13,860 bases of DNA from Lachnoclostridium sp. UBA7122 (lineage in GTDB: Bacteria > Bacillota > Clostridia > Lachnospirales > Lachnospiraceae). The stretch covers positions 1-13,860 of the forward strand of contig DKXQ01000164.1 in the NCBI GenBank assembly GCA_002493085.1, given 5' to 3'. The position numbers were made by a program, and so were the translations under genes. Shown here piece after piece: positions 1 to 7,702 of this stretch (its first letter is position 1; every line of letters begins with the position of its first letter). A model generated the notes under the pieces. That model saw nothing but the letters and a program-made list of their open reading frames with translations. It did no database searches and was not told where the DNA came from.

Positions 1-49
1 TTGAAACCGCCAGAGCCGTATACTCTAAAGCTTCCAATTTATATTATAT

Positions 50-70
50 ATAACATAAAAAATATGTTAT
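50..70. repeat. AT-rich inverted repeat upstream of first gene
   Basis: ATAACATA (50-57) and TATGTTAT (63-70) are perfect inverted copies separated by five A residues, followed by a T run at 77-82. This could be a weak terminator of a gene lying to the left, or chance in an AT-rich stretch. The stem has only two G:C pairs, so it would be weak as a terminator. Confidence 0.25.
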
Positions 71-132
71 TTACCATTTTTTGACGAATAATTCCCCAGG
101 TAAAATTACACTATCTTTTAATGATAGTAACC

Positions 133-161
133 TTGACGTTTCTATTTATTAGCAGTAAAGT
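133..161 (+). promoter_or_regulatory. Candidate sigma-A promoter for the MutS-like operon
   Basis: A TTGACG -35 box (133-138) is followed after exactly 17 bases by TAAAGT (156-161), a 4-of-6 match to the -10 consensus. The predicted transcript would start near 168, about 40 bases before the first gene's ATG, which leaves room for the GGAGG at 189-193. A second TTGACG at 81-86 has no convincing -10 at the right distance. A short inverted repeat, ACTATC (110-115) and GATAGT (123-128), lies just upstream of the -35 box and could be an operator, but nothing else supports that. The rest of 1-209 is AT-rich, with an 8-bp hairpin at 50-70 and no gene that I can see. Confidence 0.45.
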
Positions 162-209
162 TATGTATAGGGGCTTTTATATATCTATGGAGGCAAATTT
201 TATAAAATT

Positions 210-1901
210 ATGGATACAACATATAAAATCACACTAATTGCTATTCTGGCTATTGTATTCCTTTTATGTAAAGGAATTTATGATGAACGCCAGTACAGGC
301 GCAGGCTTTATAAACGTCTGGAAGAAACATGGGGAAAACCTGCGAGGCAGGAGTACACTTATGATATAATGGAAAATATAAAGTGTTATTATAATAGTAT
401 CAGTGAAAGCAACAGTATTGACGATATAACATGTAATGATTTAAATATGGATGCTGTATATGGAAGCATTAACCATACAAAGACTTCCATAGGCGAAGAA
501 TACCTGTATGCACTGTTACGCAGACCGTGCACAGATATTTCTATACTTAATGAAAGAGAACGTGTAATTAAGCTTATCAGTAATGCTGGCAGCAGTGAAC
601 GCATAAAGCTTGAGGCAGCTCTTGCAGGCATGGGAAAGCTGGACAAAATTCCGGTTTACCAATATTTTGAAAAGGCTGGAAACATGGAAAGTGAAAATAA
701 ATGGTATCATATCTGCTGTGGTCTGGCGCTTGCTGTTTCAATGCTTTTATGTTTTGTAAAACCAGCAGTATTTGTACTGGTATCAGCTATTGTAATTATT
801 TACAATGTGTTAAGTTACTATAAAAGCAAAGCTAAGCTGGATTCTTATATCCAGATTTTTGCGTTTATAACAAGAGCTGGAAGGCAGTCAGAAGAGATTG
901 CAAATGCTGGTATTGCAGGACTTGAAAAATATCAGGAACGTCTTTTAAAGTGTGCATCCAGCCTTAAAAAGCTAAATAAAAACAGCTGGATTATTTCAGG
1001 TGGCGGCATGGGTGGCAGCATAGCTGATTCGCTTATGGATTATATAAGGATACTTTTCCATATAGATTTAATAAAAATCTGCAGTATGGCAGATGGACTG
1101 CAAAAGCATAGAAAAGAACTGATGGGCATTTTTGAAATTGCCGGCTATATAGACAGCATGGTTTCTATTGCTTCATTCAGGGCAGGCCTTGATAGCTGGT
1201 GCATACCAGAACTGGATAGTACATCTGGTAAAAAAAGTATAAATATGGAATTTGTGGATTTATACCATCCACTTATAGAAAAACCTGTGAAAAATTCTAT
1301 TACAACAGACCGCGGGATACTTATTACAGGCTCTAATGCTTCTGGAAAGTCGGTATTTATAAAAACAGTGGCAGTTAATGCAATATTTGCACAGACAATC
1401 CATACAGTGCTGGCAAAAAAGTATAGTTCATGCTTTTACCATGTATATTCCTCAATGGCATTAAGGGATGATATTTTTAGCAGTGAAAGCTATTATATTG
1501 TAGAAATAAAATCACTGAAGAGGATTCTTGACAGGGCAGCAGAAGCAGATATACCTGTGCTGTGCTTTATTGATGAAGTTTTACGTGGGACAAATACGCT
1601 TGAACGCATTGCATCTTCATCAGAGATTCTTAAACAGATAGCAAAACTTGGAGCTATGTGCTTTGCAGCTACGCATGACCTTGAGCTTGCAAAGATACTG
1701 GCAGGATATTATAATAACTATCATTTTGAAGAAACTGTAACAGAAGACAATGTTATTTTTGATTATAAACTTAGGAAAGGCAGTACAAAGACACGCAACG
1801 CCATTAAGCTTTTAAATATGACCGGATATGATAAGTCTGTCACTTTAAAAGCAGAGGAGGCAGCACAGTATTTTCTGGAAAACGGAGTCTGGAGAACCTG
1901 A
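210..1901 (+). CDS. Membrane-anchored MutS-family ATPase
   Basis: The 563-residue protein has a C-terminal MutS-type ATPase domain. The Walker A loop is G374-S381 (GSNASGKS), Walker B ends in D455-E456 and is followed by the family-typical LRGTNTLER, and the H-loop histidine is H489 in AATHD. Residues 70-106 resemble the MutS core/clamp start (DLNMD, then TSIGEEYLY and LRRP). Hydrophobic stretches at about 7-23 and 166-203 predict membrane anchoring, with the ATPase probably cytoplasmic. The N-terminal mismatch-recognition domain of true MutS (with its Phe-X-Glu motif) is absent and the protein is much shorter than the roughly 850 residues of MutS, so it is unlikely to do classical mismatch repair. 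Such membrane-linked 'MutS-related' proteins occur in Clostridia with no established role that I know of. The start is supported by GGAGG at 189-193, though the 16-base spacing is long. It is probably the first gene of an operon of three. Confidence 0.88.
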   Translation: MDTTYKITLIAILAIVFLLCKGIYDERQYRRRLYKRLEETWGKPARQEYTYDIMENIKCYYNSISESNSIDDITCNDLNMDAVYGSINHTKTSIGEEYLYALLRRPCTDISILNERERVIKLISNAGSSERIKLEAALAGMGKLDKIPVYQYFEKAGNMESENKWYHICCGLALAVSMLLCFVKPAVFVLVSAIVIIYNVLSYYKSKAKLDSYIQIFAFITRAGRQSEEIANAGIAGLEKYQERLLKCASSLKKLNKNSWIISGGGMGGSIADSLMDYIRILFHIDLIKICSMADGLQKHRKELMGIFEIAGYIDSMVSIASFRAGLDSWCIPELDSTSGKKSINMEFVDLYHPLIEKPVKNSITTDRGILITGSNASGKSVFIKTVAVNAIFAQTIHTVLAKKYSSCFYHVYSSMALRDDIFSSESYYIVEIKSLKRILDRAAEADIPVLCFIDEVLRGTNTLERIASSSEILKQIAKLGAMCFAATHDLELAKILAGYYNNYHFEETVTEDNVIFDYKLRKGSTKTRNAIKLLNMTGYDKSVTLKAEEAAQYFLENGVWRT

Positions 1902-1958
1902 AGTATAATTCTATTTTTGCCGGGCAATAATACATAAAAAGAAAGGCCTGGTGATTTT

Positions 1959-2642
1959 ATGGGAAGAAAAACTAAATACTTTTGTGGCATATGTGCTATG
2001 CTTGTGTTATTTGCCATTGGCAATTATGCAAGCTACCAGTCAGCTTTAAGACATTTTGAAAAAATGCAGGAGGACAGCAGGAAAAAAACATATGACCAGT
2101 TTGAAGCTTACGTTTCAGAAAAGATTGATTCACGTTATAAAGAACTTGAAGAGGAACAGCAGACAGAGGATAATGTTTCAGCAGACACAAGTGATTATGA
2201 CAAGCTTGGAGTACAGACAATATACCAGATTGAAAGTTATAATTCAGTAAAAGATACAACAGTTGTTGAATATGAAACACTGCCAGAGGAACTTATAGGA
2301 CTTACAAGAGAACAGACAGATGATTACTGCAGGAATTATATAAAAAATATGCCAGCAGAGGAATTTTTAAAAGGACTCCAGAGCATGGGGGTTACAGGTT
2401 TTTCTAATGAACGTCTTGTTGTAAAAAAAATATACGACAGTTCAAAAGTAGAATTTAAGTATTACCTGATTGCAGTTGATGGGGAAGTAGTGGCATATTA
2501 TGGCGATAAAAAAACGGTTTATGAATATACAGGCATAGAAACCAGGTCACTGCCAGCAAAAGAGAGACGGGCACTAAAAAAAGGAATTGAAGTAAGTGAC
2601 GAAGAAGAACTGTACAGTATATTGGAAAATTATTCATCATAA
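1959..2642 (+). CDS. Membrane-anchored protein with BofC-like C-terminal region
   Basis: This 227-residue protein starts with a short basic segment and one membrane helix (about 7-24). A charged, probably coiled-coil stretch follows (about 28-72), then a region around 105-160 and a compact C-terminal domain (about 167-227). The C-terminal pattern (a YLIAVDGEVVAYY-like strand, VYEYT, LP..., KKGI, then a DEEELYSILENYSS ending) resembles the C-terminal domain of BofC, the Bacillus forespore protein that restrains SpoIVB-dependent signalling. The resemblance is from memory and weak. If real, the domain would sit outside the membrane. The gene lies 57 bases after the MutS-like gene and 21 bases before the flavoprotein gene, with GAAAGG (1941-1946) as a modest ribosome binding site. 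The function is otherwise unknown. Confidence 0.75.
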   Translation: MGRKTKYFCGICAMLVLFAIGNYASYQSALRHFEKMQEDSRKKTYDQFEAYVSEKIDSRYKELEEEQQTEDNVSADTSDYDKLGVQTIYQIESYNSVKDTTVVEYETLPEELIGLTREQTDDYCRNYIKNMPAEEFLKGLQSMGVTGFSNERLVVKKIYDSSKVEFKYYLIAVDGEVVAYYGDKKTVYEYTGIETRSLPAKERRALKKGIEVSDEEELYSILENYSS

Positions 2643-2663
2643 AAATTCATGTGAGGTTTCCGG

Positions 2664-3929
2664 ATGAAATATACAGAAGTTTTAATAGCTGGCGGCGGGG
2701 CGGCTGGCATTATGGCTGCCCTTGCTGCGTCAGAAAGTGGAGCAGACGTCCTTATTATTGAACAGATGGGACAATTAGGAAAAAAGATACTTGCTACTGG
2801 CAATGGCAGATGCAATTATACAAATTATTACCAGAAAGCAGAGTGCTACAGGGGAAATGACCCTTTATTTGCCTGGAAAGCAATACAGAAGTTTGGCCAG
2901 AAAGAAACTGTAAACCTGTTTAAGTTATATGGGATACTGCCTTCTGACAGAAATGGATATGTATATCCGCTGTCCGGGCAGGCTTTGTGTGTAAGGGATA
3001 TATTGAATATGCAGCTTAAAAGTGCTGGTGCAGAAATCCACATAGATGAGAAAATAACAGGTGCAAAGTTATACATTAATAAAAAAACTGGAAAGCAGGA
3101 TGGTTTTGCAGTTTTAACTAATAAGGACAGATATTTTACAAAAAAGCTGGTTATTGCAATGGGAGGCAAGGCATCACCTGTCCACGGATCTGATGGTTCA
3201 GGCTATAAAATTGCTGCAGGCTTTGGCCATTCACTGGTTATGCCTGTACCTGCGCTGACGTTGTGTATATTAGATGAAAAGTATACACAGGACTGGGCGG
3301 GAGCAAGAACAAATGGAAGTGTAAAAGCATATAGCCAGACAGGCTGTCTGCTGGGTAAAGACAGCGGGGAACTGCAGTTTGTAGCACAAGGCATATCAGG
3401 AATACCTGTGTTCCAGATAAGCAGATACATATCAAAAGAGTTGTCCCAGGGAGGGAAACCATACCTTATAATAGATATTATGCCTTTATACGGCAAAAGA
3501 GAAATTGTCTGTGAACTTTTAAACAGGAAAAATAATTATACATATTGTAGCACAGGTGACATTTTTAAAGGGCTGCTTAACAATAAATTAGCAGCAGCAT
3601 TACTTAAAAAGTGCGGGCTGTCTTTAAAGCGTCCTGCAAAAGAACTGGCAGACACTAGCATAAAAAAGCTGGCAGCAGTTATGAAAAGCTGGCATATGGA
3701 CGTTAAGTCTACAGGAAGCTTTGATAAAGCACAAGTGACATGTGGCGGAATAAATACAGATGAAATAGATGTACATACAATGGAATCAAAGATTTGCAGA
3801 GGGCTTTATTTTGCTGGAGAAGTAATTGACGTAGATGGTATATGTGGCGGTTATAATTTACAGTGGGCATGGACAAGCGGGCATATAGCAGGAAGTGCAG
3901 CCGGCAGTTCAGTCCATGTACCAGTATAA
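2664..3929 (+). CDS. BaiN/HI0933-family NAD(P)/FAD-dependent oxidoreductase
   Basis: The 421-residue flavoprotein belongs to the HI0933 (YhiN/BaiN/RdsA) family. The N-terminal Rossmann loop GGGAAG is at residues 10-15, with the ribose-binding acid E33 at the end of the second strand. The family signature GKKILATGNGRCNYTN spans residues 39-54. The C-terminal FAD motif GLYFAGEVIDVDG...GGYNLQWAWTSG is intact, and the length is normal for the family. Members are cytoplasmic flavoenzymes. One clostridial member (BaiN) was reported to act on bile acids, while most others have no confirmed substrate, so the 'BaiN' label here means family and not bile-acid metabolism. The start has GTGAGG at 2651-2656, seven bases before the ATG. 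It is the last gene of its operon, and its stop lies 4 bases from the stop of the convergent ZIP gene with no visible terminator hairpin between them. Confidence 0.92.
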   Translation: MKYTEVLIAGGGAAGIMAALAASESGADVLIIEQMGQLGKKILATGNGRCNYTNYYQKAECYRGNDPLFAWKAIQKFGQKETVNLFKLYGILPSDRNGYVYPLSGQALCVRDILNMQLKSAGAEIHIDEKITGAKLYINKKTGKQDGFAVLTNKDRYFTKKLVIAMGGKASPVHGSDGSGYKIAAGFGHSLVMPVPALTLCILDEKYTQDWAGARTNGSVKAYSQTGCLLGKDSGELQFVAQGISGIPVFQISRYISKELSQGGKPYLIIDIMPLYGKREIVCELLNRKNNYTYCSTGDIFKGLLNNKLAAALLKKCGLSLKRPAKELADTSIKKLAAVMKSWHMDVKSTGSFDKAQVTCGGINTDEIDVHTMESKICRGLYFAGEVIDVDGICGGYNLQWAWTSGHIAGSAAGSSVHVPV

Positions 3930-3933
3930 GTTT

Positions 3934-4710
3934 TTAACCAAAATTTATATCAAGAACCATCATTACAACAAATCCTAAAGCTACACCTATTGTACCTAAG
4001 TTAAAACTGCAGTCTGACTGTGCAGCAGGAATAAGTTCTTCTACCACTACATAGACCATTGCACCCGCTGCAAATGCAAGAAGATAAGGCAGGGCTGGTA
4101 CTATAAGTCCTGTAAGTGCAATTGTTATAAATGCGCCAGCAGGTTCAACTATGCCTGAAAGTGTTCCATATGTAAAAGCTTTTAATTTAGGCATCCCTTC
4201 ATTTTTAAGAGGCATGGAAATAATTGCGCCTTCTGGAAAGTTTTGTATTGCAATGCCTGATGCAAGTGTAAGGGCACCAGCCATAGTAATGCCTGTATTT
4301 CCTGAAAGAGCGCCTGCTACGGCAACACCAACTGCCATCCCTTCAGGAATATTGTGAAATGTTACTGCAAGGGCAAGCATTGTTGATTTTTTAATCTTAA
4401 ATCTCAATCCTTCTGGCGTATTATTATCAAGCCTTAAGTGTGGAACTATTTTATCAAGCCCGGTAAGAAAAAATATTCCTGCTAAAAAACCAGCCGCTGC
4501 AGGTATCCATTTATAGCCACCCATATACACAGACATATCAACCGAAGGTATTAAAAGTGACCAGACAGATGCTGCAAGCATTACACCTGAGGCAAAGCCA
4601 AGCAGTAGTTTTTCTGCCCTGCCATCAAAACTGTTTTTCATAAGAAAGACCATTGCACTGCCTGACATAGTTCCTATAAATGGAATTAAAATACTTAATA
4701 TTGCAAACAT
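3934..4710 (-). CDS. ZIP-family divalent metal transporter
   Basis: The 258-residue, highly hydrophobic protein has about eight membrane segments, as in the ZIP family. The metal-path motifs of helices IV and V are present: H119-N-I-P-E123-G and Q156-N-F-P-E160-G, followed by E189 in a VEP motif and E224-E225 in VVVEELIP. It probably imports zinc, iron or manganese across the cytoplasmic membrane. The QNFPEG form, with Asn where many zinc transporters have His, is typical of the bacterial ZupT/GufA-like branch. The loop before helix IV is short and lacks the His-rich metal-binding repeat of eukaryotic ZIPs. AAGGAT 9-14 bases upstream of the ATG serves as ribosome binding site. The gene is alone on this strand, divergent from the EcsC operon. 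Confidence 0.93.
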   Translation of the reverse strand: MFAILSILIPFIGTMSGSAMVFLMKNSFDGRAEKLLLGFASGVMLAASVWSLLIPSVDMSVYMGGYKWIPAAAGFLAGIFFLTGLDKIVPHLRLDNNTPEGLRFKIKKSTMLALAVTFHNIPEGMAVGVAVAGALSGNTGITMAGALTLASGIAIQNFPEGAIISMPLKNEGMPKLKAFTYGTLSGIVEPAGAFITIALTGLIVPALPYLLAFAAGAMVYVVVEELIPAAQSDCSFNLGTIGVALGFVVMMVLDINFG

Positions 4711-4725
4711 TTTATTACATCCTTG

Positions 4726-4734
4726 ATTATACCA
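4726..4734 (-). promoter_or_regulatory. Extended -10 element before the ZIP gene
   Basis: On the minus strand, TGG followed by a perfect TATAAT (4731-4726) forms an extended -10 element. No good -35 box is present at 16-18 bases. Transcription from here would start at about 4719, only some nine bases before the ATG at 4710, so the AAGGAT ribosome binding site would be cut off. A second option with a full-length leader is TTAACA (4791-4786), a 17-base spacer and TATTTA (4768-4763). I cannot tell which is used. Confidence 0.3.
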
Positions 4735-4806
4735 GTTATTTATTACATTATGCAGAAAAAGATAAATAGTTACAGTAGAACATGCTGTTAATTGCTATAG
4801 AATTTT

Positions 4807-4835
4807 TTGTACATAAATGTTAAAATAAGTAAAAT
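4807..4835 (+). promoter_or_regulatory. Sigma-A-type promoter of the EcsC-GDPD-nagA operon
   Basis: TTGTAC (4807-4812), a 17-base spacer and TAAAAT (4830-4835) form a good vegetative-type promoter. The predicted transcript start is near 4842, giving a leader of about 57 bases before the EcsC gene. All five downstream genes are closely spaced with no terminator seen between them, so this promoter could drive 4899-9970. Confidence 0.6.
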
Positions 4836-4841
4836 AGCAAA

Positions 4842-4898
4842 GTGCAGTTGCCACTAGCATGGCCTGGAGGTACTGTAAATGCAGAAATGAGGTAAAAT
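4842..4898 (+). promoter_or_regulatory. Structured leader with a three-codon ORF before the EcsC gene
   Basis: This leader contains a strong ribosome binding site, GGAGG (4866-4870), placed 8 bases before ATG CAG AAA TGA (4879-4890), a three-codon open frame. Its stop codon overlaps the GAGG (4889-4892) that serves the EcsC start at 4899, so ribosomes finishing the mini-ORF would sit on the next ribosome binding site. The leader can also fold: TGCAGT (4843-4848) with ACTGTA (4872-4877, one G-U pair), enclosing GCCA (4850-4853) with TGGC (4860-4863). Whether the mini-ORF is translated is inference. Confidence 0.35.
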
Positions 4899-5693
4899 AT
4901 GAACAGTGCACAGATAAAAAGTGAATTAAAGCGTTTATCAAAAGCAGAGGAAAAGTTTATCAGTAAAAACATTTCAGTAAAACAGTCCCAGTTACAGGAA
5001 AAAATTGAAAAATATGTACCTGAAACGCTTGGAAAAACATTGGATACAACGTTTTATAAGGCATTTGGGCTTATATTTGAAAAAGGGACAGGCTTTATTG
5101 AAAAAACATATAACAAAGAAAAGCATGAGCAGGATTTTAAAATAAATGAGTATTCTGCTGATTTAAGAAATAATAAGAATAGTTTAAAGAAATTTGGGCG
5201 GGTGGCGCTTGGAAGCAAAACTGTAAATATGGTTATTTCTGCAGTTGAAGGTGTGGGAATGGGAATATTTGGAATGGGGATTCCTGACATACCTGTATTT
5301 CTTTCAGTAATTCTAAAAAGCATATATGAAACTGCACTGCACTTTGGATTTGAATATGAAACAGAGGAAGAACGCATGTTTATTTTAAAAATAATAGAAA
5401 TATCTCTCTGCCATGAAGATGAACTTGTAAATGGCAATATGGAGATAAATGACTGGATAAATACAGGCGGAAAACTTGCATTTTTAGAAAGCATGGAAGA
5501 ACAGATGAAAAAAACTTCACTTATATTGTCAGATGAACTGCTATATCTGAAATTTATACAGGGAATACCAATAGCAGGAGTAATCGGTGGCATGTCAGAT
5601 GTAGTTTACCAGAAGAAAATTACAGATTATGCGATGTTAAAATATAAAAGAAGGTTTTTAACAAAGCGTGTAAAAGAGGATGTTGTTTTATGA
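4899..5693 (+). CDS. EcsC-family protein
   Basis: The 264-residue protein matches the EcsC family, named after the third gene of the Bacillus ecs ABC-transporter operon; the molecular role of the family is unknown. The characteristic core is at about residues 112-151: a Gly-rich hydrophobic stretch (AVEGVGMGIFGMG), then IPD, then a segment ending KSIYETALHFGFEY. A second Gly-rich hydrophobic segment is at about 222-233. These could dip into or associate with the membrane. The N-terminus is a charged helix. No ecsA or ecsB ABC-transporter genes are next to it, so it is a stand-alone EcsC as in many Clostridia. The gene overlaps the GDPD gene by 4 bases (ATGA), suggesting translational coupling and perhaps a shared envelope or lipid role. 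The start has GAGG five to six bases upstream. Confidence 0.85.
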   Translation: MNSAQIKSELKRLSKAEEKFISKNISVKQSQLQEKIEKYVPETLGKTLDTTFYKAFGLIFEKGTGFIEKTYNKEKHEQDFKINEYSADLRNNKNSLKKFGRVALGSKTVNMVISAVEGVGMGIFGMGIPDIPVFLSVILKSIYETALHFGFEYETEEERMFILKIIEISLCHEDELVNGNMEINDWINTGGKLAFLESMEEQMKKTSLILSDELLYLKFIQGIPIAGVIGGMSDVVYQKKITDYAMLKYKRRFLTKRVKEDVVL

Positions 5694-6511
5694 AAAAATA
5701 TTTACCTTTAATTGGCATACCAGCATTATACTATATGTGTTTAAAACCAAATAACCAGCCAGACCGCATGAAGCTGTTTAAAAAATATTACTTCGCACAC
5801 AGAGGCTTTTATAATAATGAAAAAAAGTGTCCTGAAAATTCCATACCTGCATTTAAAGAAGCTGTCAGGCTAGGTTTTGGGATAGAACTGGATGTACAGG
5901 CAACATCTGATGGAAGGCTTGTAGTTTTCCATGATGAATCACTTGAAAGAATGTGCGGAAAAGATAAGAGGCTTACAGACTGCACCTATAAAGAGCTGCT
6001 CTGCTATAATTTAGCAGGAAGCAGCGAAAAGATTCCAAGATTAGATGAAGTACTTAAAATAGTAGATGGAAAAGTTCCTCTTATTATAGAAATTAAACCT
6101 GAGGGAAACTGGAAAAAGACAACCAGGCTTTTATCAGAAAGAATGAAAAAGTACAAAGGAAAATACTGTATAGAATCATTCCAGCCACTGGCGGTTGCAC
6201 TATATAAAAAACTACAGCCGCAGATTCCGCGGGGACAGCTTGCATCAGACATGTTTAAAGAAAAAGATAAAAATAATATTGTTATAAAATTTTTGTGTAC
6301 AAATCTTATGCTGGACTTTCTGGCTAAACCTGACTTTATTGCTTATAATCACCTTTACAGTGGCAATTTATCATATAGGATAGCCAGAAAACTATTTCCA
6401 GTTACAAATGTTGCATGGACAATACAAAACCGCCATGAAATGAAAGAAGCACGCAAAATATTTGATATATTTATATTTGAAGGATTTATGCCAGAAAAGA
6501 AACATAAATAA
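5690..6511 (+). CDS. Glycerophosphodiester phosphodiesterase
   Basis: The 273-residue protein is a GDPD-family enzyme, which hydrolyses glycerophosphodiesters (deacylated phospholipids) to glycerol-3-phosphate and an alcohol. Catalytic and metal-binding residues are all visible: H37-R38 in FAHRGF, E49-N50 in PENS, E66 and D68 in IELDVQ, the second catalytic histidine H81 in VFHDESLERM, and E134 and K136 in IEIKPEG. The C-terminus keeps a strand with the W-T motif (AWTIQN). A short hydrophobic N-terminal stretch (about 4-17) could be a weak membrane anchor or signal, so it may act at the membrane. The start overlaps the end of the EcsC gene by 4 bases. Length and motifs are normal for the family. 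Confidence 0.93.
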   Translation: MKKYLPLIGIPALYYMCLKPNNQPDRMKLFKKYYFAHRGFYNNEKKCPENSIPAFKEAVRLGFGIELDVQATSDGRLVVFHDESLERMCGKDKRLTDCTYKELLCYNLAGSSEKIPRLDEVLKIVDGKVPLIIEIKPEGNWKKTTRLLSERMKKYKGKYCIESFQPLAVALYKKLQPQIPRGQLASDMFKEKDKNNIVIKFLCTNLMLDFLAKPDFIAYNHLYSGNLSYRIARKLFPVTNVAWTIQNRHEMKEARKIFDIFIFEGFMPEKKHK

Positions 6512-6555
6512 GTTTATTTTTAAAATGCCACAGGAGATAAGGGAGAAGTATATAA

Positions 6556-7683
6556 ATGATAATAAAAAATGTATATGCTTATACAAAAGAACATGAATTT
6601 TGCAAGAAGGACATTATTATCTGCAATGGGCGCATTACAGAAGATACACTGCTATATGGACAGAAAGAAATAATAGATGGTACAGGCCTGTTTGCAATTC
6701 CCGGGCTTGTGGATATACATTTGCATGGAGCTGTGGGACATGATTTTTGTGATGCAGATGAAGATGGTTTACAAAAAATTGCCTGTTTTGAAGCGCAGAA
6801 CGGAGTACTTGCCATATGTCCGGCAACAATGTCATATCCAGAAGAAGTCCTGAACGGAATAATTGATACTGCAGTTGCCCATAAAAATAGATGTGGCGCT
6901 GACTTGGCAGGCATACATCTGGAAGGCCCGTTTATAAATCCGGATATGGCAGGGGCACAAAATCCTAAGTATCTGGCTAAGCCTGATATTGATATGTTTA
7001 AACGGCTGCAAAAGAGGGCAAAAGGTTTAATTAAGCTGGTAAGCATTGCGCCAGAACTGGATGGTGCAATGGAATTTACCAGATTGTGCAGGGATATGGC
7101 AAATATATCCATTGCACATACATGTGCAGATTATGAAATAACTAAAAAAGCATTTGCACTTGGTGCAAGACATATGACGCATTTGTATAATGCTATGCCA
7201 GGCATTGGACACCGTGACCCTGGTCCAGTGACAGCAGCATGGGAGCAGGGTGCGGAAGCAGAACTTATTGCAGATGGGGTACATATACATCCAGCCGTTG
7301 TCCGGCTGACGTTTAATGTATTTGGGCCAGAACATATCATACTGGTCTCAGACAGTATGATGGCATGTGGCCTTTCAGATGGACAGTACCAGCTTGGGGG
7401 ACAGAAAGTAAATGTACATGGAAAACGTGCTGTACTGGCAGGCCATCCAAAGACAATAGCAGGAAGCGTGACGAATCTTTTTGAATGTATGCGCAATGCA
7501 GTCATTGATATGGGAATTCCTCTGGAATATGCTGTACGTGCAGCATGTGAAAACCCGGCAAAGGCCATAGGCATTTATAATGATTATGGTTCACTAGAAC
7601 CAGGGCACTATGGAAATGTAGTTTTAATTGATAAAGATATTCATATATGCCATATTATACAAAAAGGCAGTATTTTAAAATAG
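6556..7683 (+). CDS. nagA: N-acetylglucosamine-6-phosphate deacetylase
   Basis: NagA removes the acetyl group from GlcNAc-6-phosphate to give glucosamine-6-phosphate, the first committed step of amino-sugar recycling from peptidoglycan, chitin or mucin. The 375-residue protein is of the usual length. Residues of the amidohydrolase fold are present: H55 and H57 (IHLHG), metal ligand E123 (HLEGPF), H188 (SIAHT), H209 (MTHLYNAM), the substrate-binding DGVHIHP around 240-246 and the catalytic aspartate D266 (LVSDSM). As in the E. coli-type enzyme with a single metal, Glu plus two His form the site. The start is preceded by AAGGGAG at 6539-6545, ten bases before the ATG. No nagB, nagE or GntR regulator gene lies beside it, so it is probably expressed with its operon neighbours rather than induced by GlcNAc. 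Confidence 0.95.
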   Translation: MIIKNVYAYTKEHEFCKKDIIICNGRITEDTLLYGQKEIIDGTGLFAIPGLVDIHLHGAVGHDFCDADEDGLQKIACFEAQNGVLAICPATMSYPEEVLNGIIDTAVAHKNRCGADLAGIHLEGPFINPDMAGAQNPKYLAKPDIDMFKRLQKRAKGLIKLVSIAPELDGAMEFTRLCRDMANISIAHTCADYEITKKAFALGARHMTHLYNAMPGIGHRDPGPVTAAWEQGAEAELIADGVHIHPAVVRLTFNVFGPEHIILVSDSMMACGLSDGQYQLGGQKVNVHGKRAVLAGHPKTIAGSVTNLFECMRNAVIDMGIPLEYAVRAACENPAKAIGIYNDYGSLEPGHYGNVVLIDKDIHICHIIQKGSILK

Positions 7684-7702
7684 TGAAAGGTAAAGCTGTT
7701 TT

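Noticed and set aside
2664..3929. Bile-acid reductase function (BaiN) for the first flavoprotein
   Set aside because: The family is wide and mostly uncharacterised; no other bile-acid gene is in the window.
5054..5593. Long open frame on the minus strand inside the EcsC gene (179 codons)
   Set aside because: It lies fully antisense to a recognised gene, and its product is a Ser/Pro/Phe-rich shadow with no domain.
6579..7112. Long minus-strand open frame inside nagA
   Set aside because: Antisense shadow of a gene with intact catalytic motifs; the translation is Ser/Pro/Cys-rich and unlike a real protein.
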